From assembly GCA_030374805.1 (NCBI GenBank), contig JARGSG010000203.1, positions 310,001 to 374,000 on the forward strand: DNA of 64,000 bases, read 5' to 3'. The DNA comes from Gracilaria gracilis (taxonomy: Eukaryota; Rhodophyta; Florideophyceae; Gracilariales; Gracilariaceae). The position numbers and the translations under genes were made by a program. The notes below the pieces were generated by a model. That model was not told the DNA's origin. It saw nothing but the letters and a program-made list of their open reading frames with translations, and did not search any database. Position 1 is the stretch's first letter, and the number at the start of each line of letters is the position of its first letter. Shown in pieces: positions 52,200 to 63,270 of the stretch.

Positions 52200-52780
52200 C
52201 TCAGCCGCGCCGCCTCCTGCCTTTGGCCGCGCTGCCTCTTCTGCTTGGCCGCGCCGCCTTCTGGCTTTGGCCCTGCCTCCCCCGGCCGCGCCGCTTGAGC
52301 CTTCGCTGCGCCGCCTTGAGCCCCGGCCGCGCCGCCTTAAGCCCTCGCCGCGCCGCCTCGCTCCCACGGCTGCCCCGCCTTGCTCCTCCGGCTGCGCTGC
52401 CTTGCTCCTCTGGCTGCGCCGCCTTGCTCCCTCGGCCGCGCTGCCTCTCTCCTTTGGCCGCGCCGCCTCGTTCATCATTGGCCACGCCGCCTTGTCCGCC
52501 TCTGGCCGCGCCGCCTTGTCCGTCTCCGGCCGCGCCGCTTTGTTCCTCCGGCTGCGCCGTCTTGCTCGCTCGGCCGCGCCGCCTCTCTTCCTTGGCCGCG
52601 CCGCCTCTCTCCCTTGGCCGCGCCGCCTTGTCCGCCTTCGGCCGCGCCGCCTCGTCTACCCTCGGTCGCGCCACCTCTTCGGCCCTCGGCCGCACCGCCT
52701 CACCCGCATTTGGCCGCGCCGCCTCGCCTGCCGCCACCAGCCGAATCGCCACGCCCTTCTCGGCCGCGCTGTTGCAACCC
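52200..52780. repeat. GC-rich degenerate minisatellite, unit about 24 bp
   Basis: Core GGCCGCGCCGCCT recurs about every 24 bp. Because 24 is eight codons, five frames are open across it with octapeptide periodicity (for example G-R-A-A-x-x-x-x on the plus strand). These frames are by-products of composition. Confidence 0.9.
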
Positions 52781-52821
52781 ACCCTAATTTTTGATTTACA
52801 CGACTGGCAGCAAATCAATCT

Positions 52822-53057
52822 GCCATTAAGGCTTTAGTAGTAAATAGAATAGGAGATTTTGGACTAAGCTTGGGTATATTAACAATTTTTTATATTTTTC
52901 AATCTGTAGATTATTTTACTATTTTTTCATTAGCACCTTTATTTAGTAATTATTTTTTTAATTTTGGGGGTGTTGATATTTCAGGTTTAACATTAATAGG
53001 TTTTTTTTATTTATAGGGGCTGTAGGTAAATCAGCTCAATTAGGATTGCATACATGA
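52822..53057 (+). pseudogene. nad5: Nuclear insert of mitochondrial nad5 (NUMT)
   Basis: Very AT-rich, in contrast to the GC-rich minisatellite beside it. Translated, it reads [16 protein letters not shown], then a hydrophobic stretch, then G-A-V-G-K-S-A-Q-L-G-L-H-T and TGA, the most conserved part of NADH dehydrogenase subunit 5 (proton-pumping membrane arm of complex I). The TGA at 53055-53057 is where nad5 has Trp, so the source mitochondrion reads UGA as Trp, as red algal mitochondria do. One base is missing in the T-run near 53005-53015, so the insert is a pseudogene. Homology ends abruptly at 53057. Confidence 0.9.
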
Positions 53058-53890
53058 CCTAGAACCTACTTTGTCTACGGGGCGTGGTGTGTTGGCGCAC
53101 CAGGCATTGGGTTGTCTCCCTGGTCCAGAAGTACAGGTTGAGTTTTGAAGTCTCGCTGGCCCATGGGAAGCTGCGTGGTGTCGTGTATTTAACGGGCGGG
53201 AAGCTGCGCCTGTTGATTAAGAGCCTCTGTTGCCTCCCTCATTGAGGAAGTTGGCACTTTAGAGGAGTGGGCAGCTCGCAAGTTGAGCACCGGCAGGGAA
53301 TCGACTGGGGGCTTGTACCAAGTCGTGGGATTTGATATCACTCCGAATAACCGGCTCTGCTGGGGGGTGCTCTGTCTGCCCACGAGGACGGGGTTCCTCG
53401 TCGTTTGGCCCGGGCTGCCCGCGAACCTGAAGCATAACGGAGTAGATCGCCGAGCTCGTACAACGTAAGAAACTAGAGAGGGTGTACTGGTGAAAACATA
53501 TCTACCTGTTAGTAACCTCCTCTGGACGTCTCGTAGTTGTAAAAACGCATCTCGTTCTGACGCACGCAGAACTTGAAAGGCCGAAGCAAAACGTGCCTCA
53601 ACGGGAGAGAGTTTACCCGGAGTCAGAGGTCTGACCTTTAGAACTACGGGGCTAGCATCCCCCTAGAAGAAAATTTACAAAACTTTGATACCAGATGGAG
53701 TGCAATTGTACCCAAAGCAAAGCTTGAAATAGTTGTTTTGGACTGGTAGTTTATTTCAAAACTTGGAAGTCAATCTGAGTGCACCTGGCCTTTGCAGCAC
53801 TCCTAGTGCCCTCATCGTGCAATCAGTGTGGCTTCCAAATGGACATCTCTCATATACATAGAATAAAGGGGATGGTTACGACCTAATCTA
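53058..53890. other. No gene recognised
   Basis: A moderately GC-rich stretch with short open frames; sharp composition change at the nad5 junction. Confidence 0.5.
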
Positions 53891-54175
53891 CCACCCTCCA
53901 CATGCACTCACTTTCTCTTAAAGTCAGAATACCAAAGAAAGGTTGACACACGGTCATTAAATGATCCACATGCACTCACTTTATTGCTGAGAAGACGTAC
54001 TTATTTAACACCAGCCGCACTCCATATTTCGAAAACCGAGACCAGAAAAAGATTTACATAGGTTCATCAAGCCATCCACATGTACTCACTTTGTAGCAAT
54101 GAAGAGGGAACTTATTTACCTCCACCTGCACTCTATATTTCGAAAACAGAGTACCAAAGTTATCATGCTGTCAAG
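53891..54175. repeat. Imperfect tandem repeat, unit about 112 bp, 2.5 copies
   Basis: ATCCACATG[C/T]ACTCACTTT recurs at 53969 and 54082 (a partial copy near 53894), each followed by AAGACGTACTTATTTA-like sequence and by CATATTTCGAAAAC or TATATTTCGAAAAC about 60 bp later. Confidence 0.7.
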
Positions 54176-54949
54176 TACTGATCCTCATGCAGTCCATTGA
54201 CACCCTTATTTGAATACGACCCCTACCGAAGACTTTTTCATTGTTCAGGCTCCTACCATACTCCTCTCACAATCTTATTTCTCCTTAATGATAATGGGCT
54301 TCAGAATTCTCTGTTTCCAAATATCAATCTTGTGCTCCGTTCTTCAATAACATGTCTTTCTTCACTCAAAATAAGTGGTCAGTCTCCCCGTTGCGGCTGC
54401 CGACTCCGATCACCCAACGACTCCCTCCTGGTCCTGCCACAGATTTCAAGTACCACCCAACTTCGTCTTCTGCTTCTGCTGCAAACTTCTTACACCCAGC
54501 TGTTCGCTTTCGATGCTACTCCCGATCTCAAGCACAGTTGTATACTATCTCGCTGCTTCGGCTGACTTCCAAGAAACATAATGATGCTTTAGGTGCTGCG
54601 GCGGGATTGAAACTATTACGTACACTACAGCGGTGAGGTTGCCGCTACAGAAAATCGATAGCGGTCAGATTGCCCTCAAAGCTGCTCACGGTTTTGCGCG
54701 TCCACTTGCTTGTTTTGCCGAGGCTTGCAGCTCTTGAAATTCCTCAACATTCTCTGATGTACATGGTCTCAAGGCTATCAAATCGAAATCACTTCCATGC
54801 ATGTGCTTGTTTCCAATGACGTGATAAACCGCACCATGTTCTGCTTGGAGAATGAAAAGGTGACGCCCGCATTACTCTACGTGAAATGGTGATCACAACT
54901 CGCGCAAGCGCTACAGACCCAAATTACTGCGTCACAGCTGTAGAGTCTT
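54176..54949. other. No gene; possible left end of the Tnp2 element
   Basis: CACTACAGCGG at 54622 with nearby inverted copies of GCGGTGAGGTTGCC-like sequence resembles a CACTA terminus, but I found no convincing partner on the right. Confidence 0.35.
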
Positions 54950-57900
54950 TCATATTGTACCACGGAGTCCACAGAGGACTCGATTCCAGCCATCCGTGCA
55001 TGCAATATTCTCTTCTAGTAGACAGTCCGAGAGCAGTTTTTCGTCAATGAAGTAGCACAAATAACGCCCACGGTTTTGCCTCGTTTCAGATGGAACCATA
55101 TGATCCACAACGCTGATAAGTCTTGACACAATTGACAGATCTTCGACTGTTTTTGCAGTAAATGCCTCCGTAGAGCGAGTTCTCTTGAACACCTGGCCTT
55201 GTGCGTTGACTTCCAATCCCGACACCCAATCAAATAAGCCAACATCGTACTTATCTTGCCAGTGCTCCCACCTGTTTGTGAAGTCCTCTCTTATTTCAAA
55301 TTCAATCAGCATTAGAATACGACCATAGTACACTTCAATATGATCTTCTCCAACCATTTCGCAAGCTACGTGCCAGTTTTTTCGCGACCGCGACGTCAGA
55401 GTGTTAACACTGCCAGGGACCAGTCTCGTACAAGCGCGTTGCCACATGTGACAATTTAAGAACCTCACTCGCGCTCGAAAAGTGACTTCAGAGACGGTTT
55501 CCAACAGATTGAAAGCTTCATCAATTGTAAACCCATCGTACTTTCTTATAAGGTAGTCCTTCAGCGATGTAGAGAGAACCTCATCCAGATCGGGGTATGT
55601 GCCGACAATGTATTTATGGGCCCGACCGCAAAGCTGGAAGCCTGGATCACATTCCAAAGCAATCTCTTCTTCATCTTCAATGCTGTCGGTGAAGAAGGTT
55701 TTGTACGATTCGACGAATATAGCATCATTAAGTAGAGCGGCCCCTGCAAGGTTTCGAGAGTTCATGCGACCCAGAACCCATCCGATATATCTTTCCATCC
55801 AGTACTGTGAGTAGTTTACTGGAGGACCGCACTGTATTACGCCTTCTGCAAGGTGTAGAAGCAGGTGAATGGTGTACTTGCACACATTGACACAATCGAG
55901 GTTCCCCATGAAGTAATTTTTGTTCGAAATGGTGATAGAATCGTTGTGAGAGAAAACTGAGCTTCCCAATATCCGCTTCTGTTAATGATGGACGCCAACA
56001 TATGTCAACAATCTCCACAAAGTCTCTCCAATCGGAAAAATATGGTTCCTTTAGATGACCTTCGAGAACTATCAAGCTGTACGAAATAATGAAAGCTTTG
56101 ATTTCGGCCGATTTCCATTCCGCAAAACGACTCAATGGTCTCGGTCTACACGATATCTGGCTGGGTATTCCTTCCCCGAACAGTCGCAACTCATCATCGA
56201 TTTGACGAACGGAAACTTTAGTAATTGAATATGGCTTCTCTTGATCATGTATCCACAAACGTATAATATCCTTTCCAACGTTGTAGAAAAGATGCATAAT
56301 ATCGATGGGAAAGGAGTTGTAGGGGAAAATACTCCAAAGCTGGAAAAGAATACTACCACCGCTTATCCCACTCTCCATTTGAAGAGCGGATCTCTCTTGC
56401 CCGGATCTGAGTGGCAATTGTCGTATGGTACTTCAGGACTGTTCTTCTTCTCTCAACGGCAGGTTGATGTCATCAAAGACGTTTTGTACACCCTCTTCTG
56501 TGTTGAAAAAACTTGGATAGTAATAGTGCCTGCGTGACGGTGACCAAACTCCATGTATTTTACAGTACCTACATGGTGCTTTACCATTGTGACCTTTCAA
56601 TCCAGATATCTTCTTCACAGCTGGAAGATCTCCTGTGAACCAAATGAGATGCACCCTCACATTTTTCACCGATCCATCGTAAAACGTAAACCTAGTGCCT
56701 TGTCCATCGTTCTCTAGAGCTGTCAACTCCTCGACAAGGGGGCCAAGAAATGATTGAAGATCTCCAGGCTCCGTTGGTCCGGGAATAAAAGTGAGTGGCA
56801 TTACATTTCTCATAAGAAAACGTTCGCATGGTGCCAAGTTACAGATAATCGCGGCAATAGGCCAAACAGTATGACTTTGCTTACGGAACGCTTGAAATCC
56901 ATCCGTTGAAGCCGCCAGGAATACATCGTTCTTCACGTTTTGTATTCCACCGTACCGCGCCGCAATTTTTCGAAAGGACTCGGTGTGAAAGAAGTCACTG
57001 GTAATGTTGTTCTCTTCATCTATATTGGAATGAAAATAGTTGAAGAGCTTCTCGCACGAGTTCCTTTGTCCCAGCATTGATTTCAATCTTCCTAGGAGTT
57101 CAATCCATGATATCTTTGGTGCATTCTGGTCACCACAAGCCGGGCGTGGTTTACCGCACACAGTACATCTTAAAATTTCACTTCTGTAGAAGCACATGTG
57201 ACCAGGGCATACTGGAAACGTCACGATATCATTCGAGATTCCGGACTCTCTGCACATACGAGAAAGAACTGTTTTCCAACACTTGTAAGGAGCATGGATA
57301 TTCTTCAGAATTTCATCCATTACCACTTGTGTGACGTTATACGTGAAGTAGAGGTCCACCCATCTCTTTTTCTCGGTTATCCATATTTTGAAAACAGTTT
57401 CTTCACTAGTACCGAGCTCTCCACTGTTAATGAAAGCGTCACTCTCGGTGAAAGAATGAACGTCAGACAGTCTTTGTTCTGATATGATCGTTTCTGCATC
57501 AGAGTTAGGGACATCGACACATTCATAATCAGATCTCTCTGAAGGTGATCTAAGAGGTTGGTCAGAACCAGACCCATAATCTGAAAACCTTGATTCGCTG
57601 ACCCGGTTGTTTTCATCAGCTCTATCCAAAAATGAAGCTGGAAAATGTTCGTCGATATGCTGAGACACTAATCGTTCCGCTGGATGTTCTCCCACACGAC
57701 TTTCGACGCGTTCGTTCGGCTGATCCACTTCCTCATCAGGAACCCTATTACCGACGTTATTGTCAGGAGAGCACCTCACTGCACCTGCATCCGTCTCCTC
57801 GGTCTGAGCGTTGTCGGGAAAATCAAGAACCGCATCATCAGGAAAAGGATGCAATGTAGAATGGGGGTTGTTCCGATGCACTGGTTGTGTATAGAAAAGA

Positions 57901-58493
57901 TAACTGCTCGTATTTGTGAACTCTTTTGGCGGCATGGAATTTATCCTCGGTGAAACATCATTCTCCATGTTTACGAAATGATTGCCAGAGTCATCGCAAC
58001 TCAACGGTGAGCAATTCAAATTTGAATCGAGGTTCGCCTGAGTTTCAATATGTTTTTCATTGCGTCTCGGTTCTGGATCTCGAATACTGTGTTCAGTAGC
58101 ATTCTGTGCAGGAGTTTCAGAACAAGATTTCTCTGGCACCCTTTCCAAGATCTTTCCCTCCTCTTGCGGTAATTCGTTTTGAGGCAGAGAACCAAACGTG
58201 TTAACCAATCGATCAGCAACGCCAGTGAAAAGAGCTCCCTCGGTGTTCGTCAAAGATTGCTCAACCATTGATTGGAAGTGCGCTCTGATTATCGTGCTGT
58301 CCTTCTCCACCGGTCCCCATGGTAGTTCGGCAGGGAGTCCATGACCACGTAGAGAGTTGTTCGCTATCTTCCTGTGCCTCAACATAGTTGTTCGACTCAC
58401 TGCCTTTCCCCTCGGGAAGCAAGAACAATTGTACTCTGGTGGACATACGTGCTTTGGATACATTTGAAGCAGTTCATATAAATTGCAATCCAA
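54950..58493 (-). pseudogene. Tnp2/CACTA-like (KDZ/Plavaka-type) transposase
   Basis: Three open pieces: 58493-56433, 56417-55728 (same phase, TGA at 56433-56435 between them) and 55969-54950 (next phase), together about 1,180 codons. The N-terminal third is low-complexity and acidic. Near residue 420 C-P-G-H-M-C-F ... C-T-V-C-G-K-P-R is a zinc-binding entry; then D-V-F-L-A-A-S-T-D-G-F-Q (first Asp), F-L-G-P-L-V-E-E-L, and C-R-Y-C. The second piece has F-P-I-D-I-M-H-L-F-Y-N (second Asp), the third H-L-A-E ... G-P ... Y-W-M-E-R-Y-I-G (candidate Glu). This is the Tnp2 family of CACTA and related fungal-type transposons. One nonsense and one frameshift make it inactive. Confidence 0.82.
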
Positions 58494-58801
58494 TGGACCT
58501 TACTCACGCCTCAGATACTCTAAGTCGTTGCTCATCTTATTGCCCGCTTTCCAGCGCTTAAGCTTTCGATTGGCACCTGATCAGCATATGTAACCACATT
58601 TCGATTCGTCCTAATTCCATGGAATACATTTCCATCGGGACGCTTCCTTTGATTTATGAGAGTACATAAAAGAAATCAGATCCAATACTTCCTATTTCTC
58701 ATCACCTCCCCGTTCCCCGGCCTTTCCATTTTCCATTCAAACCATCTGCGGTTCAATTTTGGCAGGCAAGGAGAAGTATTTCAATCCATCTCTTTGTATA
58801 A
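58494..58801. promoter_or_regulatory. Divergent promoter region of the Tnp2 element
   Basis: 308 bp separate the divergent starts of the transposase and the accessory ORF, so both promoters should lie here. No clear TATA box was chosen. Confidence 0.4.
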
Positions 58802-60625
58802 ATGGCCGCGAGCTCCTCCCAAACGCCATTGGAGCGCTTCCTTCGTTACACAAGGAATGAAATCGTTCGGACATGGAAAGATGACGTTGCCAGTCTCAAC
58901 AAAAGGCTCGATGAATTGGAACCCTGCTCAAGGCTACCTCCGATTCCAAGCCCTATGAGAAGCAAAAAATTCGTCCGAGAACCGAATGTATCTGCGTTGA
59001 TGAGGGCCGCGATTGAGTACCACAACGCCATGATACCATCAGCGAAAGAAAAATATATCCAGTTTCCGACTGGGGCCACCGATAAGAAGCTGAATTCGGA
59101 TGCAAAAGATGCGCTTGAAACCATCATGATCGAAAAACTTGGACAAAACTATGGTGCAATTTCCTGGGCGACGGCCTCAAAGACGACCCACTACGCCCAG
59201 TGTGAAGCAATTATCCGTTCTGCAGCGGCGTCAAGAGATTTCCTCGTATATCGTCAAAGCAGCAACTTTTGGTGCATAAGATGGTTAGCCGAACAGAAGA
59301 TGAAATCCAAAAGACGTCCAGCTAAACCGAAAACCCAATCTATCGGTGGTCGCCAAATTGCCGTTCGTGAATCCTCATTGGATGGGAATCCAGATCTCAA
59401 TCAAGAACCAGTACCTATCTTAGAATTGTTGCAAAGTGGGAGGGAAGAAATTGCGCTGCCACAAGAGGGGTTACCACCACAAAACGTGCCACAACTTCAC
59501 AGACCACCAGATGAAGAACAAGAAACTATGCTTCGTCACTACTGTCCAGATGAACAACGAGATGCAATTATGGCAACAACACCTTTAGCGCCGGTGTTAA
59601 TACCACTTTCTACAAGCCTGAAACATAATGGAGTATCCGTTGAACGAGAAGACCCCCTACCGGTTGTCACGAACCTGGCTGCGAGATTAACTGGGACACC
59701 ATCACTTTCGTTGGCAGTTCCACCACTAGAAGACTCCACTGCACGACACGACGGAGCATCTAATGAACAAGAGGACCATTTCCTTATGGTTCAGAATCGC
59801 GAAACAGCTCCAATACGGGAGACACCTTCGGTTTGTACTGCTGTGCCACGATCTACCGGACGAAGAAATAACGAACTATCTAATCTTCGAGAGAACCACA
59901 TGTTTTTATCTACCAATATTTTTGACAACAGCCCATCAATGCCGAGAAGAAGAACGGCGTCAGTATCTCTCACTCCAGGTAGATCAACAGAGATGTTTAT
60001 CAACAACGAACCAAGTTATGAAGAAGAAATCCATATTCGTCCCAACCCTCCTCCTGCTCTGACACATGCAAAAAGATCGACAAACAGGATATCAGCTTCT
60101 TTTGCAGAGCCACAATGTGGTTCTCCAACCAACAAAGCGCCTGTTTCTCGATCCATTAAGATACGCTTACCTCTAAGAGCTCCCTCTAATCCGACTGGAG
60201 TGACCCCGGGAAGGCTCAGGACCATTCCTAAATCGCGCAATACACCTGCTGAGCGAGAAGTAGTCCCAAATGGGAATAACCTTGTTGCATCTGCAGAAGG
60301 AAGAGCAACTGACAATATCAGCACAACCGTTACGGCTCCATGCGAAGGATTTCGAGCTTCTGGAATGCTCCTAGATTTTGGCGGCACACGTAATACTTGT
60401 ACAGAATTAGGAACATCTGAGCATGTTACAAAACATGGAGATACTCGTAGTCTAGGCGGCGCACCAGTACGAAAGAATCCAAGAGGTAGAGGGAGAGGTG
60501 TGAAAACTGTACTTGGAAGTTCTGTCATAGGAAGAACCAGAGGTAGAGGAACAGGAGGAGGAAGAGGAAGAGTAAGAGTAAGAGTAAGAGGAAGAGGAAT
60601 GAAGAAAGTAATCGGTGCGGGATAA
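58802..60625 (+). CDS. Accessory ORF of the Tnp2 element, RGG-rich tail
   Basis: An intact 607-codon frame, head-to-head with the transposase. Residues 1-165 are helical and basic, with W-C-I-R-W-L-A-E-Q-K-M near 157, possibly a DNA-binding domain. Residues about 265-430 hold four degenerate repeats of about 42 residues, each with an N-x-x-S/E-x-x-x-E-D/N-H/P core and a R-x-T-P/A-S element. The last 40 residues are R-G-R-G / R-V-R-V repeats, an RGG-box-like RNA- or DNA-binding tail. CACTA elements often carry a second protein (TnpA) that binds subterminal repeats; this is my best guess by position. No domain is recognised from sequence. Confidence 0.6.
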   Translation: MAASSSQTPLERFLRYTRNEIVRTWKDDVASLNKRLDELEPCSRLPPIPSPMRSKKFVREPNVSALMRAAIEYHNAMIPSAKEKYIQFPTGATDKKLNSDAKDALETIMIEKLGQNYGAISWATASKTTHYAQCEAIIRSAAASRDFLVYRQSSNFWCIRWLAEQKMKSKRRPAKPKTQSIGGRQIAVRESSLDGNPDLNQEPVPILELLQSGREEIALPQEGLPPQNVPQLHRPPDEEQETMLRHYCPDEQRDAIMATTPLAPVLIPLSTSLKHNGVSVEREDPLPVVTNLAARLTGTPSLSLAVPPLEDSTARHDGASNEQEDHFLMVQNRETAPIRETPSVCTAVPRSTGRRNNELSNLRENHMFLSTNIFDNSPSMPRRRTASVSLTPGRSTEMFINNEPSYEEEIHIRPNPPPALTHAKRSTNRISASFAEPQCGSPTNKAPVSRSIKIRLPLRAPSNPTGVTPGRLRTIPKSRNTPAEREVVPNGNNLVASAEGRATDNISTTVTAPCEGFRASGMLLDFGGTRNTCTELGTSEHVTKHGDTRSLGGAPVRKNPRGRGRGVKTVLGSSVIGRTRGRGTGGGRGRVRVRVRGRGMKKVIGAG

Positions 60626-62093
60626 AGAAGTGGGCTAGGGGCACGACAGACAATGTAACCACGTCAAAATAGATATGTGCATGAACGTCATGACTGCAAC
60701 TCAATATTCTCTACTGTCTCCAACGTCAGATGCGGAAGTCGAGCAGACCATATCACAATCAATAGCAAAAGGTATAGAGGTTAGATGTGGTTAGAAAATA
60801 TGCATCATTCATACAAAGAAACATGCAGGAGTCGAATAATTCATCACCTAAAGATGAAGATTCTTTCAGCAGTTCAATAATGTGTTCATGAACTCGGTAC
60901 GAGTTGGTTGATTTGAAGCCAAAGAACTTCGTACGAACTTTTGGTTGTCACTGGAGTAAAGCTATGTGCTGGTCTTAAGAGAAAACAACTTCAGAGATAA
61001 ACCACAAAAATGGGACAAATCATTTGAAATCCTTGGGTATTCGCGCAAAAAGGTGAGGAAAAGAGTTGTATGAGTCAGATGAGAGACAAAATGCATTCAT
61101 GCTCGTTATATGTTGAACCAGAGTAGAAAAACCATGAGGAGCACACTTCCGGGAGATTAATAGCGCACGTTCCGAAGTAAGATAGGAAACCAATTGGTCT
61201 AACTATGCAAAAGACCAAAAATGCCTGCTGTCAGGAACCTCAACATATGCATGGCGGAGTATGTCACTGGAACGGAATGAAAAGAAAAGATTCACACCAA
61301 CCGAATGAAAGAAGAACAAGGAAAACAGTGGGTGCCACGAGCGGGAACCCTGTGGTATAGTGGTTGAACGAAACATCACAGACTAGACCGGTGGCCTCTA
61401 AGAATCTCAACATGGAGAGAAATAAGAGGAATGGGGTTCACGAGCTTTTTTTAACAGCTACATCCACACCTTAATGAAACCGAACAATAATAAACCTTTC
61501 GCAAAACTTATCGGCAGGCCTCGGAAGAGATCTCTAGCTCGCATGGAGACGAACGTGAACCTCGGCAGCTGAAGAAACGTTCGAAGTATTCTTTGGCGCT
61601 GATATGGTCCGAAGAGTGGTTAAGTGCATACATAATGAAAGAGACAATAAAGGTATTTAGCCCCTGAGACCATATTTGAAGGCGATTATGCTGTGTGCAG
61701 CGTGAGAAGGAGAACGAAGTCGAAGTCATCGTGTAAGAGATGGGGAGTTGGCTTCTCCCAGAAAGAAAGCATCACCAACAAGGGTTGGCTACCAAGGAGC
61801 TGGAACTACCAAGGAGCTGTGGGTTGCAACGGATTCCGTATGTACAGTTACCAAAAGGTACAATTTGTAGGCAAATCGATCCCTCCATAGAGAGCCATGT
61901 ACCGTGCAATATCAAGATATTTGTAAAACGTATCGACAAATTACAGCGGCACCTCTGAAGCACATTTTGAATGACACGTAAAATGTATGTCCTCCTCTTG
62001 GAACACGTCCCATTCTCTGGGACATGTTACAAAAGTGTGAAGAGTTGCAGAGCTTAGAACGTTCGACACAAGTTTGAGGCGTTCCGTTCCGAC
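60626..62093. other. No complete gene; right flank of the Tnp2 element
   Basis: Contains short broken coding traces between 61740 and 62090 in phase changes leading up to the next ORF, possibly its eroded N-terminus. Confidence 0.4.
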
Positions 62094-63086
62094 ATGCCAT
62101 ATCTCGGCACAACGTATGATAAGTACAAAGAATGGATAGTTCCGAAAGAAGCAAATTGCCCCTTGAAGAAGGTAATGGTTCCAAAGCAGACGACCAATTT
62201 GGTGCTGAAAAGCATGAGCACGAAAAATGTTCCAAAGACAACGCAGATTCATAAGCTCACCCCTGGGCCTGGTAATTTTGCCAAGCTCCCCGGAGCAGAT
62301 GCAGTTCGGAAACGACAGTGGCGGGAAAAAGGTCAGAACCGAGTACAAGAGAACCGGAAACAGAGGCAGAGGTACCAGAAGCGCAGGTCGTTGGAATCTT
62401 TGGAGTCAAAATCATTGAGGTTGAGGAAACGTCGTGAATGGTACGCGAAGAGGAGCAAGACATCAAAAAGGAGCAAAACCGATCATTGTTCTGTGCAATA
62501 CGGTACTTCAGAACCGTGTGATAATGACAAGACAACTCCACATCAATCTGAAGCTGATGATTCCCTTGGTGATAACTGCACTTCCAGGGCAAAATATTCA
62601 GGCGCAGAGAGTCCAAATGAAAATACAGATAACGTATCGTCTAGTTCAGAACATCTCAAGACGAATTGTTTTTCTCATAGTGAGAATTTTCTGTATGAGG
62701 TAATTGTTGAGAAGCAGACGCTCAATGTAATTCATCACTTGCTAGTTCCAGTTCCTGAGATTGAAAAGCAGGCCTTTAAAGTTGTTAATGTGAATGTAGC
62801 CGAAAGATTGGCGCTAGAAACAGTTCATGAACACCCCGAAGTTTCGTCACAGAACGGGGAATATTTTTATTCCAAGGTTGATAGTAGTTGCCCTTCAATT
62901 CGGGCAACACCATCCCAAGCATCTCTACATCTTGAACGTGCCACAATTGTTCACAACAACTCCAACAAAAAGACCTCAGATGAGCCACGCTTTGTGAAAA
63001 AACAACATATTACTGACGCAGAGCAGTTATTGTTAGATGTGTTTGGCCTTGAGTCTTCAGAAGAAGGTAGGGAGTCATCGAAATAG
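62094..63086 (+). CDS. Unrecognised basic protein
   Basis: 330 codons. Residues about 70-135 are strikingly basic and helical (R-K-R-Q-W-R-E-K ... R-L-R-K-R-R-E-W), like a basic DNA-binding helix of the bZIP or nuclear-targeting type, but no leucine heptads follow. The middle is Ser/Asn-rich and acidic; the C-terminus (D-A-E-Q-L-L-L-D-V-F-G-L) is an amphipathic helix. I recognise no family. Start chosen at the first ATG; homologous sequence may begin upstream, where frames are broken. Confidence 0.45.
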   Translation: MPYLGTTYDKYKEWIVPKEANCPLKKVMVPKQTTNLVLKSMSTKNVPKTTQIHKLTPGPGNFAKLPGADAVRKRQWREKGQNRVQENRKQRQRYQKRRSLESLESKSLRLRKRREWYAKRSKTSKRSKTDHCSVQYGTSEPCDNDKTTPHQSEADDSLGDNCTSRAKYSGAESPNENTDNVSSSSEHLKTNCFSHSENFLYEVIVEKQTLNVIHHLLVPVPEIEKQAFKVVNVNVAERLALETVHEHPEVSSQNGEYFYSKVDSSCPSIRATPSQASLHLERATIVHNNSNKKTSDEPRFVKKQHITDAEQLLLDVFGLESSEEGRESSK

Positions 63087-63270
63087 AATTACAAAGCGTT
63101 GTTACAGCGAAACAGGCAGACGAGAGATTAGGATCGCGCATGAATCGTTGAGACTCTTGTTCTCATCGCAATGTTTATCGTCAATTAAAGCAGAATGGGC
63201 CAACGTGGGCAAGCGCAACGGCACCATACGCTCAGCAAACAATTGCATCACCCCTTCTTCATCCAAGTAA
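63087..63270. other. No gene seen
   Basis: Intergenic between two convergent ORFs. Confidence 0.5.

Noticed and set aside
51930-52837. Several long overlapping open frames on both strands
   Set aside because: All arise from the 28- and 24-bp GC-rich repeats; five frames are open at once and no domain is visible.
53283-53468. Short plus-strand frame after the nad5 insert as further mitochondrial sequence
   Set aside because: GC-rich and unlike any mitochondrial protein; homology stops at 53057.
54622-54632. CACTACAGCGG as the left CACTA terminus of the Tnp2 element
   Set aside because: No convincing inverted partner or 3-bp duplication on the right; best right-hand match (near 61355-61367) is weak.
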